Shown: positions 10,460 to 22,910 of the stretch, in pieces
How positions within the stretch are numbered: the stretch's first letter is position 1
How the letters are laid out: the number at the start of each line of letters is the position of its first letter
DNA from: Rhexocercosporidium sp. MPI-PUGE-AT-0058
Lineage: Eukaryota; Ascomycota; Leotiomycetes; Helotiales
Assembly (NCBI GenBank): GCA_020746875.1
Contig: JAGTJL010000004.1
Location: 124,001-188,000 of the forward strand
Reading direction: 5' to 3'
Length of the DNA stretch: 64,000 nt
The notes under the pieces: model-generated
Databases searched by the model: none
The model's input: only the letters and a program-made list of their open reading frames with translations
What the model was told of the DNA's origin: nothing
Program-made: the position numbers and the translations under genes

Positions 10460-12905
10460 ATGTTGTTTGGGACTTTGACGAGCTCTTTGCTCGTTGGTGG
10501 TATCCTCGGTACGGGGGTTACCGCGGCCACCCAAAAGAAGAACTACATCGTCAATCTCATGCCGAGTGAGCTCGGTCCGAGTACAAATGGCTTGTTACGC
10601 AGACAGGAGCTACAAGAATCAGCTTCTATTGATCCCGTTTCCATATTGTACAACTACGCAAATGCCCTAGAGGGTTTCGCCGCCACCCTCACTGATGATG
10701 AGGTCAACAGGCTCAACGCCCAACCCCAAGTCGTGTCCGTGAGAGAGGAGAGGGTCTTCAAGACGCAAACTACCAGAACTCCACAGTTCCTGGGACTTGT
10801 CGGTAGCAATGAGTTGCTCGGCACAGGGGTCGAGTACTCCGGCATATCGTACGGCGAAAGAGAAGTGGACGCTGCCGAGGCGAATATCATTATTGGCGTA
10901 CTTGATACCGGAGTCTGGCCGGAGAATCCGAGCTATAATGATGCTGGCATGCCCGATATTCCATCTCACTGGAAAGGCTCGTGCGAGGTGGGAGAGCAAT
11001 GGACGAAGGCCAACTGTAACAAGAAGCTTATCGGTGCAGCCTTCTTTTACCAAGGGTTTGCCGCTGTCTATGAGAATAACACTGGCTTACCTTTCAATTT
11101 CACCGCGGCCGGCCAGATAGGATCCGCTCGGGACTCTGAAGGCCACGGAACACACACTTCAACCACAGCTGCTGGCTCCTTGTCGGCAAATGTCAGTATT
11201 TTCGGGCAAGCATCAGGCACTGCTCGTGGCATGGCCAAAGACGCACGCCTTGCCATGTACAAGGTGTGTTGGGACTTTTGCTATGAATCTGATGTAATGG
11301 CTGGTATAGATCGGGCCATTGCGGATGGAGTGAATGTTATATCGGGCTCGCTTGGTGGAGACCCAAACTTCTTTGGTGACGCCATAACCACCGGTTCGTT
11401 CGTTGCCATGGAAAAGGGGATCTTCACCTCGTTCTCGGGCGGAAACAGCGGCCCAGATCAGTCAACCATCTCTAACAACGCACCGTGGATGCTCACCGTG
11501 GCTGCCAGCACACTTGATCGTGACTTTCCGGCAACGGTAGTTCTTGGGAATGGGAGGAACTTGACTGGCGTTTCGCTCTACAGTAATGGCGCCGTACCAG
11601 ATGTTAAACCGCTTTCGAGTCACACAGTCCTTCCTTTGATCCTATCTTCTAATGCTGGCTCCAACGTGACAGCTGCCAAGATTTGTCTGGAAGGCAGTCT
11701 TGACCCGAAATTGGTCGCTGGAAAGATTGTCGTTTGCATACGAGGCGTAAATGCGAGAACAGAAAAGGGCGCTGTTGTAAAGGCTGCTGGTGGCCGTGGT
11801 ATGGTACTGGTGAATGATCCGGCTAGCGGTGAGGGTATTGTTTCTGATTCGCATGTGCTGCCTGCCATACATATCGGCGTTAAGGCTGGGGCACTGGTTG
11901 TGGAATATGCTAAATCGGGCCATGCGACTGCTTCCTTGGATTTCGAGGGTACCAGGTGAGTAGTAGCACAATCCTTCTATTTGTATCTCTTTGGTGGAAC
12001 ACCTCTAACTTAATTGCTGGTATAGAGTCGGCATTCCTGCACCAGTGATGGCTGCCTTTAGCTCTAGAGGGCCAAATGGTCCAATCCCCCAAATCATGAA
12101 ACCTGACATCACTGGCCCGGGTATGGATATTATCGCAGGTTGGACCCGATTCCAGGGCCCTTCTGGTGCTACCAACGACACCCGCGTGGTTGACTACAAC
12201 ATCATATCCGGGACTTCGATGTCTTGTCCTCACCTCGCCGGAATTGCTGCATACATTATGGCCCGAAGGCCCGGATGGAGTATTGCAGCTATCCGCTCTG
12301 CTATGATGACTACGGCCTACTCAACCACCAAAGGTACTTCAAACACGCTTCTCGATTCTGCCACATCAAATGCCGCGACGCCATTCGACTATGGAAATGG
12401 CCATGTGAGTCCGGTCCCTGCTCTGAACCCAGGTCTTATCTACGACATCACAGCAAAGGAGTACAAAGAATTCGTCTGCTCCGTGAACAGTACCCAGGCA
12501 TTCATGGTCGAAGTGACCAGGAGCAACTTTACCTGCAAAAAAGACAAAGTGTACAGTCCATACGCCCTCAACTATCCTTCCTTCGGAGCATACTACGATA
12601 CTACAGTGACGAACGGGACCTATTACGCTAGATTCCCAAGGACTGTCACCAACGTCGGTGGGGCTGGTAAATATACTGCGTCCTTGTCGGTTGACGACAA
12701 GAGCGTTGTGGAGGTATCTGTGAACCCTAATACGCTGACCTTTGCGGCCGCGGGCGAGAAGAAAACATTCGAGCTTGTGGTGAAGATGAATCCGCCGCCG
12801 CCGAACGTAAATCTCACTGGTATCTTCCTGTCATCTCATGGCAGACTCGAGTGGTCGGATGGGAAGCATACAGTTGGCAGCTCTCTGGGTTTTATTTGGA
12901 GGTAA
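10460..12905 (+). CDS. Secreted plant-type subtilase (S8, cucumisin-like)
   Basis: Serine protease of 791 residues. Exons 10460-11955 and 12026-12905, one 70-bp intron (AG|GTGAGT..TATAG|A, joining EGTR to VGIPAP). Domains in order: signal peptide (1-22), inhibitor I9 prodomain with ALEGFAATLTDDEV and QTTRTPQFLGL (about 27-114), and a peptidase S8 domain with Asp149 (GVLDTGVWPE), His229 (GHGTHTS), oxyanion Asn329 (GGNSGP) and Ser563 (SGTSMSCPH). A protease-associated insert lies between Asn and Ser (about 400-500), and a fibronectin III-like C domain ends the protein (LNYPSF..RTVTNVGGAGKY). The PA insert, the WPE..SHWKGSC region with KLIGA, and the Fn3-like tail are the plan of plant SBT/cucumisin enzymes, not of fungal proteinase K-type subtilisins. 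All catalytic residues are intact. It probably acts outside the cell. The ATG at 10460 is the first in frame and gives a good signal peptide. Confidence 0.95.
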
Positions 12906-15131
12906 ACTGTTCTATACTTTTCTTTCCCTCTGGGCATTGGTTTAACGTGCAGGTACACCATGTAGCTGTAATTGGACAAAGCAACAACCACTCCAAAAAT
13001 TATATTCTGTAAAACTATCTCTGATCAATATCGAACACTTCTGCCGCACTCTTTTCATACTTCGCGAGCCAGAAGTGAAATAAAACCCATTCCTTGGTTG
13101 GTCAGATCAATCAACAAGTTTCCTACTTCTTGCTCTTACTAAGCTTGCAGAACCCCCGTTACTTTTGTCTTCTAGCTTCCAACCCAACCCTTTTTACTCG
13201 CTGAGATTGCTCAAGGGAATACACATTCCTGCGAGCAACCGTGCAATGCTGCTATTGGCCTCTGCCTCTACATATTTTCCGATGTTCGAGCTTCCTAGCA
13301 AATTGCTCTAAGGATATAAGAACTACACCGAGTACTGTGCTGGAAATGACATGCAAGGAACTTAGAAGGAAGCCGTAGGGGCCGCTTTTGTTGTCAGTCA
13401 GTTTACGGTTCTTGAAAACTTATCTTTGGTGAAGAGTATTTACTCTGGGATAGTGCCATTTGAGGATATTGAAGCGTGTGAGGGGTGTTCCGTTGGGAGG
13501 ATGGGAACTGATTGATAACGGAGAAATGCATAGCAGTAAAAAGCTACAAGAAACTTCTCTGCACCGCAGATCTCTCGTCCGTATTCCGGAGAAGGGCCAA
13601 GGACTCCGTACTCTCATCCCTTCCTCTCTTTACTCGTCCCAGCAAGCAACAGCTGAACTCACAATCGTCGCCCTATCCACTAACTCAAGCTAGTGGATCT
13701 ATATGCTCCCCAGCATATGTTTTGACCCCCTTGGTATCTACTTTCTTGTACGAGGTACGATATTTATTTATACAACAAATTTTATTCTCCCTCAAGCCGA
13801 GCGAACTCGGCTGTACATATTGTTTCAAACGACGACCGGATTCAAAGCTAGAGAATCACAGTTACTTCATTCTTCCTCCTACACTCATTCACCCGCGGTC
13901 ATCCCAATCACCACTTTACCGCCTACCTACTAGATTTCCCATAATCATCCCCATTCAATCCTTTCCCCAAAACCAGCAAGTCGGTAAAGCCACACCTCCT
14001 CCCGCAAACCTCCCAATCCAATCCAACCCCCAAAAGAAATCCCCGGTAAGCAAGACCTTATGAGCAGAAAAAACATCATACCCCCCCCCCCCCCCCCCAA
14101 AAAAAAGCAACACCAAGACCGCCATCCACATGTATAGGTAAGTATCTAAAAAGAAAATCCCGCTTATCCCTTGTCACCTCATGTCATGGCATCACGGGTA
14201 GCTCTCGCCCACCGCTGCCCTTTTCGATTCTTCGAAGCACGAGCTCTAGGAACCGAGAGAGAGAGAGACAACGAGGAAAGGGAAGAGATGATCGAGGGAG
14301 AGAAATTACCTACCCAAACACAAACACAAACACAAACAAACATGACGACAATACGCACCAACATCTCAGCAGATCCTGTAACTTATACACGCCCACGCCC
14401 ACACACATGCACACGCACAACGGCCCAGGAACCCCGCTAATCGAGAATCAGATTCATCTTTCCTGGAATATTTTAGACAAAGGAAATCGCATGCAAAGAA
14501 GGAAGCAAGCAGACCATCCGCAGCACGGCGCAAAGCTCAGGACAAACTTTCGCGCGTATACTTGACCTTGACGTTGATGCTTCCATTCCAAAGCTTCCTA
14601 CATGGTGGATGGATAGATGGATGGATGGTATATTTAATTTCGTGTTTTAAATTCCTCTGATTGATTGATTGATCGCTTTCCTCTGTTAGATCGAGCTTCA
14701 TATCATTGGCCAAGCAAGAGTCGCGTTCTTGGCATTGGATCGATCCACTGCACTTAGGTCTGTTGTGATTCACTCTGACTTCGTCAGCCTCGTCGGAAAC
14801 CATCAAATCACGAGGATGATCCGAGACACTTTGATGCAGCTTCAAGTTGTGGCTGTATTTGAAAACAAGAGCATTGCTGACGGGCAGGCAGACGACCCAA
14901 TCGCTATGAACATTAACCCGACCGGAACACCACCCCCTACCAATTTTACCCTAAACACGCAGGGGAACTATATACATTCGCTATCCAGCGCTTCTTTACA
15001 CCCACTCCACCTCATCTACTTCCCTCAAAGCTCTTCCTTTAATATCTGCACTTCTTCCCCCACTCGCATCCTTTCCTGCTGTTCACAGATTCCTCCCCGC
15101 TCCATCATCCTCCTGCCCATTCCATTCCTTC
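12906..15131. other. Intergenic with low-complexity tracts; no gene recognised
   Basis: Holds a poly-C/poly-A tract (about 14080-14106), a GA repeat (about 14259-14268), an AAACAC-type repeat (about 14318-14341) and GGAT repeats (about 14600-14628). A 183-residue ORF (13512-14063) has low-complexity composition and no motif. The right end is the 3' UTR side of the glycerol-3-phosphate dehydrogenase gene. Confidence 0.45.
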
Positions 15132-17407
15132 TTATTTCTCCGCCGCACTCCCCGGCTTCATAACAGGACTGTTCTTAGAATCGCTCTCGAGCTCATCGTT
15201 TGGCTGATCATGTCTCGAGTACATCTTATACTCGATACTATCCTTGAACGACAATTTGCCGCTCTCAACCTGTTTGCGTGTGGCGTTCAGTTTCGATTTC
15301 GGGAGGCCCATTGACTCGAGGAACTTGACGGCTATTCGGAACTCGTTAGCATAGATACTTTGTATTTATGTAGAGGGTGATATTTTCAAGACAGAGATCC
15401 TGGGAAAGTGGGACTGGGGGGTTTCAAAGCAAGGTGTCAAGACGAGGCAAAGATAAACTTACTGTCAACCCACTCAACCTCTTTCCGCTTCGAGTCCCAC
15501 TTCAGTTCTTGCGCCATGATATCAATAACCTTCGGCGCAGCCTCAAGAGCAGCCTGAGCATTCAAGAACGCCAATCTCGTTCTCCTCGCAAGCACATCCA
15601 CAGCAGTCTGCGCATACTCATGTCTAACGGCATATCTGACCTCTCCATCAATGAACGGATAAAGCGGACTGATTCTCTCGCCTCTCACGGGGAAACGCTG
15701 TTCAGTTGGGCTACTGAGTGCCGCAACAGTCCACGCACGATCACCGTATGACTCAGTGAGATGTTTGGCGATATCTGTCTCGACGCCGAAATGTTGAATA
15801 AGGTTGATGAAGAGGGTTTTGGAGAAGCCGTGTGCACCGACAAGCTTGACTTGGTGGGTTTGGCAGGTACCGTTCAGGCGGGCTCCATCGTCGACTTGCT
15901 CGGTTCCGCTCACATCTGGAGCGTTGATGACCGCGCGGGTTTGGAGGTTGAAGGTTTTGATGGCTTCGTCGACTGCTTCCTCGGCCATTTGGCGGTATGT
16001 GGTCCATTTACCACCTGCGCAGGTGAGGAGACCGGAGGGTGAGACGTTGATTAAGTGGTTACGGACGAGGGATTCGGTATTCTTCGCGTTGGGGTCTTTG
16101 ACAAGAGGACGGATTCCAGACCAGGCTGCTAGGACATCACCGCGGCGAACATTGATATCTGGGGAGAGGTAGTGGCGGATTTCGGAGAGAATCCAGTCGA
16201 TTTCCTCTTCTTTGGCAACTGGGTTTTGAGTGATGTCTGTGGGAGAGTCGGTGGTGCCTGCAATGGTGTTTCCCTGCCACGGGAGGAAGAAGATGACTCG
16301 TCCATCTGAAGTCTTGGGATCGATAAGTCCCATCTTTTGAGGACTGTAGTAACCAGGGAGTATAACGTGCACGCCAGAGCTGGGGGCGACAATGTCCTTG
16401 ACGGTCTCATCGTCGAATTTGCGAATGCCGTCTGTGAAGGGTCCTGTAGCGTTGATGATGCCTTTAGCACGAATGATAAACTCATCTGGCTTCTTTCCGT
16501 TCTTGTCTTGAACCAAATCCTTGACACGAGCGCCACACAGCTTTCCATTAGCATCCTTCTCGAGTCCAGTAACTTCGAGGTGGTTGACAACTGTGCTTCC
16601 GTACAACGCAGCAGTCATAGCCAATGACACGTTCATCCTCGAATCGTTGTGTGCCCCATCGTAGTATACCAACGCTCCCACCAAATTGTCCTTCTTCAAC
16701 ATGGGAAACGCATCTAACGCCTTACTCCTCGTCAAGAAGTACGAGCTCTCAATTCCCTCCGATCCAGCCAGGAAATCATAACATTTCGTTCCAGCCCAGT
16801 AATATGGAGCCTTCCACCACTTGTCCAAAGGCAACATAATTGGCAACCACATGGAAAGATGCGGCGCGGTATCCAAAAAGTATTTCCTCTCCCTCAATGC
16901 CTCCTTCACCAACGCATACTGATTGTAGTCCAACTCCCAAACAGCCTTCTCCAAATACCGCACACCTCCATGCACAAGCTTTGTACTCTTACTGCTTGTG
17001 CCACTGCTGAAATCGTCTCTCTCAACGACCGCAACCTTCAATCCTCTCGTCGCAGCATCGAGAGCAATGCCCGCGCCCGTAGCGCCCGCTCCAATGACCA
17101 GCAGATCATAAACATCTGCATCATTCTGCGGTGCACCATCCTGTGCAGATTTCAACAAGCCAGCAGCCGCGACCTTGCTTCCACCACTGCGCTTCAGATC
17201 CGCGATTTGTTCATCTCGTGTCTTGACTTTTGGGAATCGAGGAGGGCGGAAGCCGCCTTCTGCTCCATAGCCGGGAGGAGAGACCACGGCGGGGTCGGAT
17301 CCAGGGATGTTTCGCGGACGATAGGTATAGTAGAGGATGCCACCACCGAGAGCTGCTGCTCCTGTCGAGTAAATGAGAGGCTTTGCGAGGCGTTGTCGGA
17401 ATGCCAT
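15132..17407 (-). CDS. GUT2: Mitochondrial FAD-dependent glycerol-3-phosphate dehydrogenase
   Basis: Oxidises glycerol 3-phosphate to dihydroxyacetone phosphate and passes electrons to ubiquinone at the inner mitochondrial membrane (glycerol use and the G3P shuttle). Exons 17407-15463 and 15331-15132, one 131-bp intron with a TGCTAAC branch site, giving 714 residues with exact frame closure. The N terminus is basic with a hydrophobic anchor (LIYSTGAAALGGGILYYTY), fitting mitochondrial import. A dinucleotide-binding motif follows (LLVIGAGATGAGIALDAA), then the family marks FSSGTSSKSTKLVHGGVRYL, IINATGPFTD and LTCAGGKWTTYR, and the C-terminal DAO_C domain. Length is slightly above the yeast protein. 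GUT2 is given as the family symbol, not as proof of locus identity. Confidence 0.96.
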
Positions 17408-18904
17408 TGTGTGATAATTTGGAAGGAGAGAGGAGAAATGAGGATTTCGGTGAGGAGAAAGACCTGCTTGCTGGTCTTGCTAGCGATGATGATGATGATG
17501 CTGCTGCTCTGAGGAGCTCGGGATCGTGCTAATGCAGATCAGCCCGCTTTTGTTAGCCAAGAATCGAGATTTGCATATGACGCCTGCCCCTGCTGCTGTT
17601 GTGCGATCGATGCTCTTTGTTGAATGCTGCAATGGTTGAAAATACAAAGTGAAGTGAAGAAAAAAAGGATGCGCAAAGTGCAATTGGGATGAAGGACAGA
17701 TGCAAAAGCAAAAAGATAATAATGAGGAAGGCAAAGGCCGGGCTGAGGAAGATATAGTCGTTTCTTAGCTGAAGTGCATCTCAATAAGTGAAGTCTCACA
17801 AACAGCTCTCCCTGTCGTTCTGGCCTCACTCTGCATCATCGGGATGGCTTGCCGGCTGTTTTTCCTCCAATGAACATCGGCTTTGGCGGCACAATGTGGA
17901 CATGCCAAGTGACCAGTCAGCCCATTGTAGAATTAGTCCGAGCTGCTCGGTGTATCTCCTGATTGAGATGTGCGAGCGCCCCTCTTTTGAAAAAGCGGGA
18001 AAGGCGAAAGTGGTCATCTGGTGAGCAGGCAGGCGATATATCTCCTCTCGTCCCTTCAAACTGCTTTCCTTCCGGAGAGTACCGGGTTATGGACCAATAC
18101 CATCTAGAAGCTGAGTAAGTATACCTTTTAATTGAGAAGTACGATATGGCCGCCTCTGCGATATAGTGTATTATTTATTGGAAGAGCCGAAGACATACGC
18201 AGCAGCAGGTGCGACCACGTGAAACTGCACAGCAAGTCTGGAAAGCACTGGCCGGTATTGTCAGTCTTCTACCACATACATTCTTTAAAGAGTTGCCGAT
18301 GAGAATCTCCTTTTCTTTGCTTTAAAGGATCTTATTCAGTGATGTGTTCACAAGTGTTGTAACTGTAGAGCTGCACGCCAAGTCCGCGCGGGGTTACATC
18401 GAACGAGTGTTGGTCGAGGCGGCCTCAAGATACAATGATTCCCTTCTTCCAGCTGCAGTACCTCTATATTTGAGAATTTATTAAGGTTGTATTAAGAAGT
18501 TCTCTGTTCAAGTAGAATAAGTAGAATAGCACGTGCTTCTTTGCTTGTGTGGGGTTGTACTGTGTGAGAGGGAAGAGGAATTGAGGGAATGGTCACGGAA
18601 CGTTTTTTGCAGAAGTACATTATCACAAACATCAAATTGGAAGTGTTTGAAGGTACGTTCTCGTAGCATTGTAAGGCTAGCTACCAAAGACAAGTACTTT
18701 TGTACTTTGAGTACCCCCAAACTTCTCACTCTCTCTCTCTCTCTCTCTAATCTCCCAGTGGATTCTCAGAATGCAAGTCATCTTGCTGCATGACAAACTT
18801 GCTGTCCCCATTCCAGTCCATGAAAACACACCTCAATCCCCAAATTTCCCCAAAGTGCCTAAAATTACTATTGGCACAGTGGCACCACGTTTCTCCCTCA
18901 TGGA
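17408..18904. other. Intergenic; no gene recognised
   Basis: Promoter side of the G3P dehydrogenase (CAT-repeat-like (GAT)n near 17487-17503) and the 3' side of the next gene. A CT microsatellite lies at about 18729-18749. Nothing else supported. Confidence 0.4.
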
Positions 18905-20531
18905 TCAGGAGTCTTTAGGGGCGTTGTACCAGAGGTTTTCTTCATTGTATCGAGAGTCGTCGAATAGAAATGAAGGGTTTGGGCCGAAATTGTGCACGAT
19001 CCATCCTCGCTCAATGCACTTCATGATCATGATATCCCGCATCGTGCCATCCTCCCGAGCACGCTTCGCAATAGGTCCCTCGTTCCCAGGATTGATTTTC
19101 TTAACATAGTTAAAGACCACGCTGTTGGCATCATTGGCTGCCTTGCTCCAATAGACTGGATGGATGCCGTTGGGTGGATTTCCTCGGGTGCTTGGGGAGT
19201 GCTCGGTTACTGACCAGGTGTAGTTGATTTGGGCTAGAGGTTCGTATGGGCCGATGCGGTTGAAGATAGAAGCCCGAGGATTTGTGCCACTTGATGCGTG
19301 TATCATCAGGGCGTTTCTTGCAGCTTTAGCAGCTATTCTCATTGCTGGAGTCCAACCTGGCAAAATCGTGGGGGGAGGTGGAATGACTCCAGCAATGGGA
19401 GCGACGGCGAACGGGGCGTGTTGGCCTGGTTGGACCAGAGGGAAAATGGGACCAGCTGCAGCAACTGGAGCAGCCTGGGTGACAGGTGCATTTGTTGTGG
19501 TGCTAGGCAGATTGCCGTTATCAGGAGCATCACCGGTATCCATCATCTCCGTATCTGAACTTGTATCCCCGCCAGTGAATGACTGACCAACGAGATCCAG
19601 ATCATCATCTTCTGTAGTGTCACCAGTATTCTCCGCAACTGTATCTGAATCTCCAAGTCTACGTTCAACACCTAATATGTTACCAGGCCTTGAGACCTGT
19701 TCCAGAAGCTCATCCTTCATTGTTGCATCAACTCCGTATGTCAAAAGCACACTCTCCAAGGTCCAATTTGGCTCTCTCAATCTTCGGCCGTCGGTTCTGA
19801 AGCCGAGCTTCCGAGCATCAGCTACGTCCAACAATCCCAAAAACATGTCCTTGAAAGCACCTCTGGGTGCTGTCTGCAACTCGGCAAGCTCGGTCTGAAA
19901 CGAGAAACGCTCTGGCAAAAGCAGTGGGCCTGTGTGATAGAAGCGTCGGCCATCTTGGTTGAAAACGTCGGAAAGATAATCCTTTCCTGCTTCGTCGAGA
20001 CCGTCCGCATGATGTCCCGAATAGTATGCATCTCGGCAGACATCGAACCACTTCTGCTCCTCAAGCGCCCATTCTGGGATGATAGGATTGATTTTGTTTC
20101 GCGGAAGATGTACGTCAATGGCTTTCTTGACGTTCTTCTTGGTCAAACCGGGGATGTGTGCCATCAATGAGGTCATTCGCTTTCGACGAGCAACCTATAA
20201 AAGTAAGTTAGCTTTTGCGTAGCTGATGTCATAGCTCGATTTGAAGGAAGGATCAACTTGCATTTCCTTTCTCCTCAATAACGGCCTTCAACTCCACACT
20301 CTTGGCCAACAAGATCTGGAATCTGGCTTTGGCTTCATCATCACCCTCCTTTTCGGGTGGTTCCAAGGTAGAACGGATGGCTATGATGAACTGATCAATG
20401 CTTTGCGCCTGAGCCTTGAGCTTTTGCACATCCCAATGGTGATATAGAGCTTGAAAGCCCTGGTATTCAAGGCCGGTGACGACTCTGAGGTCCGCATCGT
20501 ACTCGCTCAAGGTGATTTCGAATTCCGCCAT
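18905..20531 (-). CDS. Unrecognised protein, member A of the SRHGRP/SGETRD paralogue family (divergent)
   Basis: 519 residues from exons 20531-20262 and 20194-18905. The only frame-closing junction I found is a 67-bp GC-AG intron (AAT|GCAAGT..CTAAC..TATAG|GTT), phase 0. Family membership rests on shared blocks: an intron after about 90 codons as in members C and D; GRRFYHTGPLLL (about 172-183), matching GRKIYRGCVLI in D, then an ELxEL helix; and a C-terminal block GNPPNGI with GTMRDIMIMKCIERG (473-487), matching SGETRDxxIDxLIxRG. It lacks a clear SRHGRP motif (NRIGPYEPL aligns there) and has an acidic Asp/Thr/Ser-rich linker and a Pro/Ala-rich linker in the middle. There is no signal peptide or TM. 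Function unknown. It is the most diverged copy. Confidence 0.75.
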
Positions 20532-20601
20532 TGCGAAATAGTATCCGTAGTAGGAGGAGGTAAGTAGTGTAGGTAAGTTATGATGTAGAAGGAGAGTGAT
20601 T

Positions 20602-20647
20602 GAGGTCGAGGTCGAGGTCGAGGTCGAGGTCGAGGTCGAGGTCGAGG
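20602..20647. repeat. GAGGTC hexanucleotide repeat
   Basis: About 7.7 tandem copies of a 6-bp unit, 70-115 bp upstream of the start codon of the gene at 18905-20531, hence in its 5' UTR or core promoter. It is a likely site of length variation. Confidence 0.9.
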
Positions 20648-22910
20648 ACGGAGAGGAGAGGAGAGAGAGTAGAGGTAGTGTGTTGTTGAGGAAGAAAGAA
20701 GAAGGTCTATGAAAGAAAAAGTGGGGAGGTATTTGTAGACACGCCGTGTGCGAAAAGCTTCGGTCTTGGGAGAATGTGGCCTAGTGTGAATCAACAGCAG
20801 CTCTTGCCGGCGGTCGGAGATGAATGAGGTCAACCGGCGAGTCTTTTAGGGCTAGGGCAGCTCATAATGAAGTAGTCTTCCTGGCGGGGAGGAGGTTGCT
20901 TTGCCAATAGGGCCCCTGTCAGACGTAGGTTGGACAAGGAGCTTGAGGCGAGGCACTACGCAATTAAATTCATTATATAGCCTTGGAGACTTGGAGACTT
21001 GAATGGAAGCTTCGACAGGGGTAGGAGCAACGGGAGCTCCTATACAAGGGGATGCTAATGCAATTGAGCTTTCGCCTTTCTTTTCGGCCCTCACTAGGTA
21101 CATTCACAATGTACATAGAGTCTAGCAGTTCTCTTGCCATAACTTAAAGTTTGTGAGAGCTAATTTAAAACCCTGATGATGCAATTACTCTGCTTAGCGT
21201 GCTTCCACAACTCTCTTGACTTTCTCTGCCGTGCTGAAGTCTGTTAATACTCTTGTAAAAGCTTCACGGCCCATTGCGCCTACGCCTTGCTCAATGCAAG
21301 GATTTCTCCCCTTCCCAGCATACTATGCAACGATCCCACAAAGCCTTATGCATTCGACTTGTCACCGCAATATAGGATACATTTCCTGTGTCAACGCCTT
21401 TCCAGATACCTTTATGATTTGCCATTAGCCTTATGACAATGAAATGTCAGATCACCTCTAGTAAAATTCACCTACTGTCAAGGAAATTTCGAAGATTGGG
21501 TTGCATGATGACGTTCTTGATCTCGATCTTAGACTAATGCTGCGTGGATGACAAGGTAAAAAGTTGTCTCTGGTTGCACTAAACACCGTCTAGATATCTT
21601 TAATGTATACTAGCCTAATATCGATTGATGGAGAAGCACTCTGGTGCGGTGAAGCCTTCTGAAATGCGGTTGAAATGTGCATCACGTTACCAGGAACACT
21701 TCGCAGATTTGAAAGAACTGCAAATTTCCTCACCTTTTTTGGCAGCGGCATGTTCGAAGAACTACTAAAGGTAAATATTCCGAGATTATTTTGCTCAGAC
21801 CATCGTTGGAGACATAATTATGACTTGTTACGTGCTGCGATACGATGCAGAATTAATCACTTGCTCAGACGTTCAGCTCTGGTACTTGACCCCACGCCGT
21901 GAAAATTCACACGAGCGCGCCCCAACACCCACATACCGGGCATTTGCATTTGACTATTTAGAACGGCATATTTGGGTCCAGGAACTAGATTCTGTATGTA
22001 GTTGTGAAATACGTTGCGCTGTTAGACGTCAAAGAGGTTGTTTTGAATGGGCCTCTCGAAGCGGCCCAATGAGAGTGCGCCGCTTCGAAATTGCCGAAAT
22101 TGAGCCTAGAATGGGGGAAACAATGCGCGAGAGTGCTCGATGGTCAGACATTGTGGCAGACATCAGTACCTTTATGATAATGCAGCAAATTTAATGTGCG
22201 TGGTTGAATTAGTGGTGGCATTGGGGTTGGGTTGTGCTGTCGCGACCAGTCGATTTCCTCAACACCAGATGTGAGAGGCTAGATGTGGAGGGACTGCGTA
22301 TCTCTTTGTATTGGCATTTCTTAGGGTAGATCAGTATTATCAATTGATGCGCAGCTCTTGCAACTCTTGAAATGAAGTAGAAGAATGGCGCGAGCTTGTG
22401 AGGTCAATGGCGAGGCACAAAACTTACGGGAATCGGTGCGTAGTCTTTCAACAGCGAAACCTCAAAGCTGCTCTCAATGTGCCAACTCGATGGATTCCGT
22501 TTCTTCATAGCTTGCCACCGAGCTTGGGGATCTATACGCTATTGTATCTAGAGTTCCAGCTTCAGCGTGATGTTACAGGGTACCCAGTAATGCTCCAAAG
22601 GTCAACTTTCCACCCTTAGCCAACGGCTTTGCATTTTGTCTCCTAGAAAGTTCTCAATCGGACCTAAAGCTTGATTTCACAGGACTTTGGCTCGCCCTTG
22701 TTCCGAAAACTGTTTGCAGGGCTTTTGGAACGCATCCCCAAAGCTCCAGTCCTCAGCTCTGATAAGTTGCCTCAATCTGCTTCTTCGCTTCGACTTGAAA
22801 ATTGCTTCTGGTTCTGTACCTGTACCATTCCCACGCTCCGCACCTAGCCAACACCGAAGACGCCAAATCATTACAGAAAACACCTCAACGCAACGCAAAC
22901 AACCAATACA
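20648..22910. other. Intergenic; no supported gene
   Basis: Contains a 124-residue ORF (21820-22194 +) without recognised motifs, and short ORFs in several frames. Some may be remnants of a decayed gene, but I could not match them to anything. Confidence 0.4.

Noticed and set aside
13420..13617. Antisense ORF with GIRTRDLRC-like text, suggestive of a tRNA locus
   Set aside because: No cloverleaf, A box or B box could be laid out on either strand.
13512..14063. 183-codon ORF as a gene
   Set aside because: Low-complexity Ser/Pro/Leu composition with no motif, and it runs toward a poly-C tract; likely chance or UTR.
14080..14106. Poly-C/poly-A tracts (also at about 1347 and 7682) as functional elements
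   Set aside because: Simple homopolymers, possibly with assembly length error; nothing ties them to a function.
15437..17407. Single-exon 656-residue model for the glycerol-3-phosphate dehydrogenase
   Set aside because: A 131-bp intron with TGCTAAC removes the KFIFASS read-through and adds a conserved C-terminal exon (FLESMGLPKSKLNATRKQ).
21820..22194. 124-codon ORF
   Set aside because: No motif; not linked to the neighbouring paralogue family by any block.
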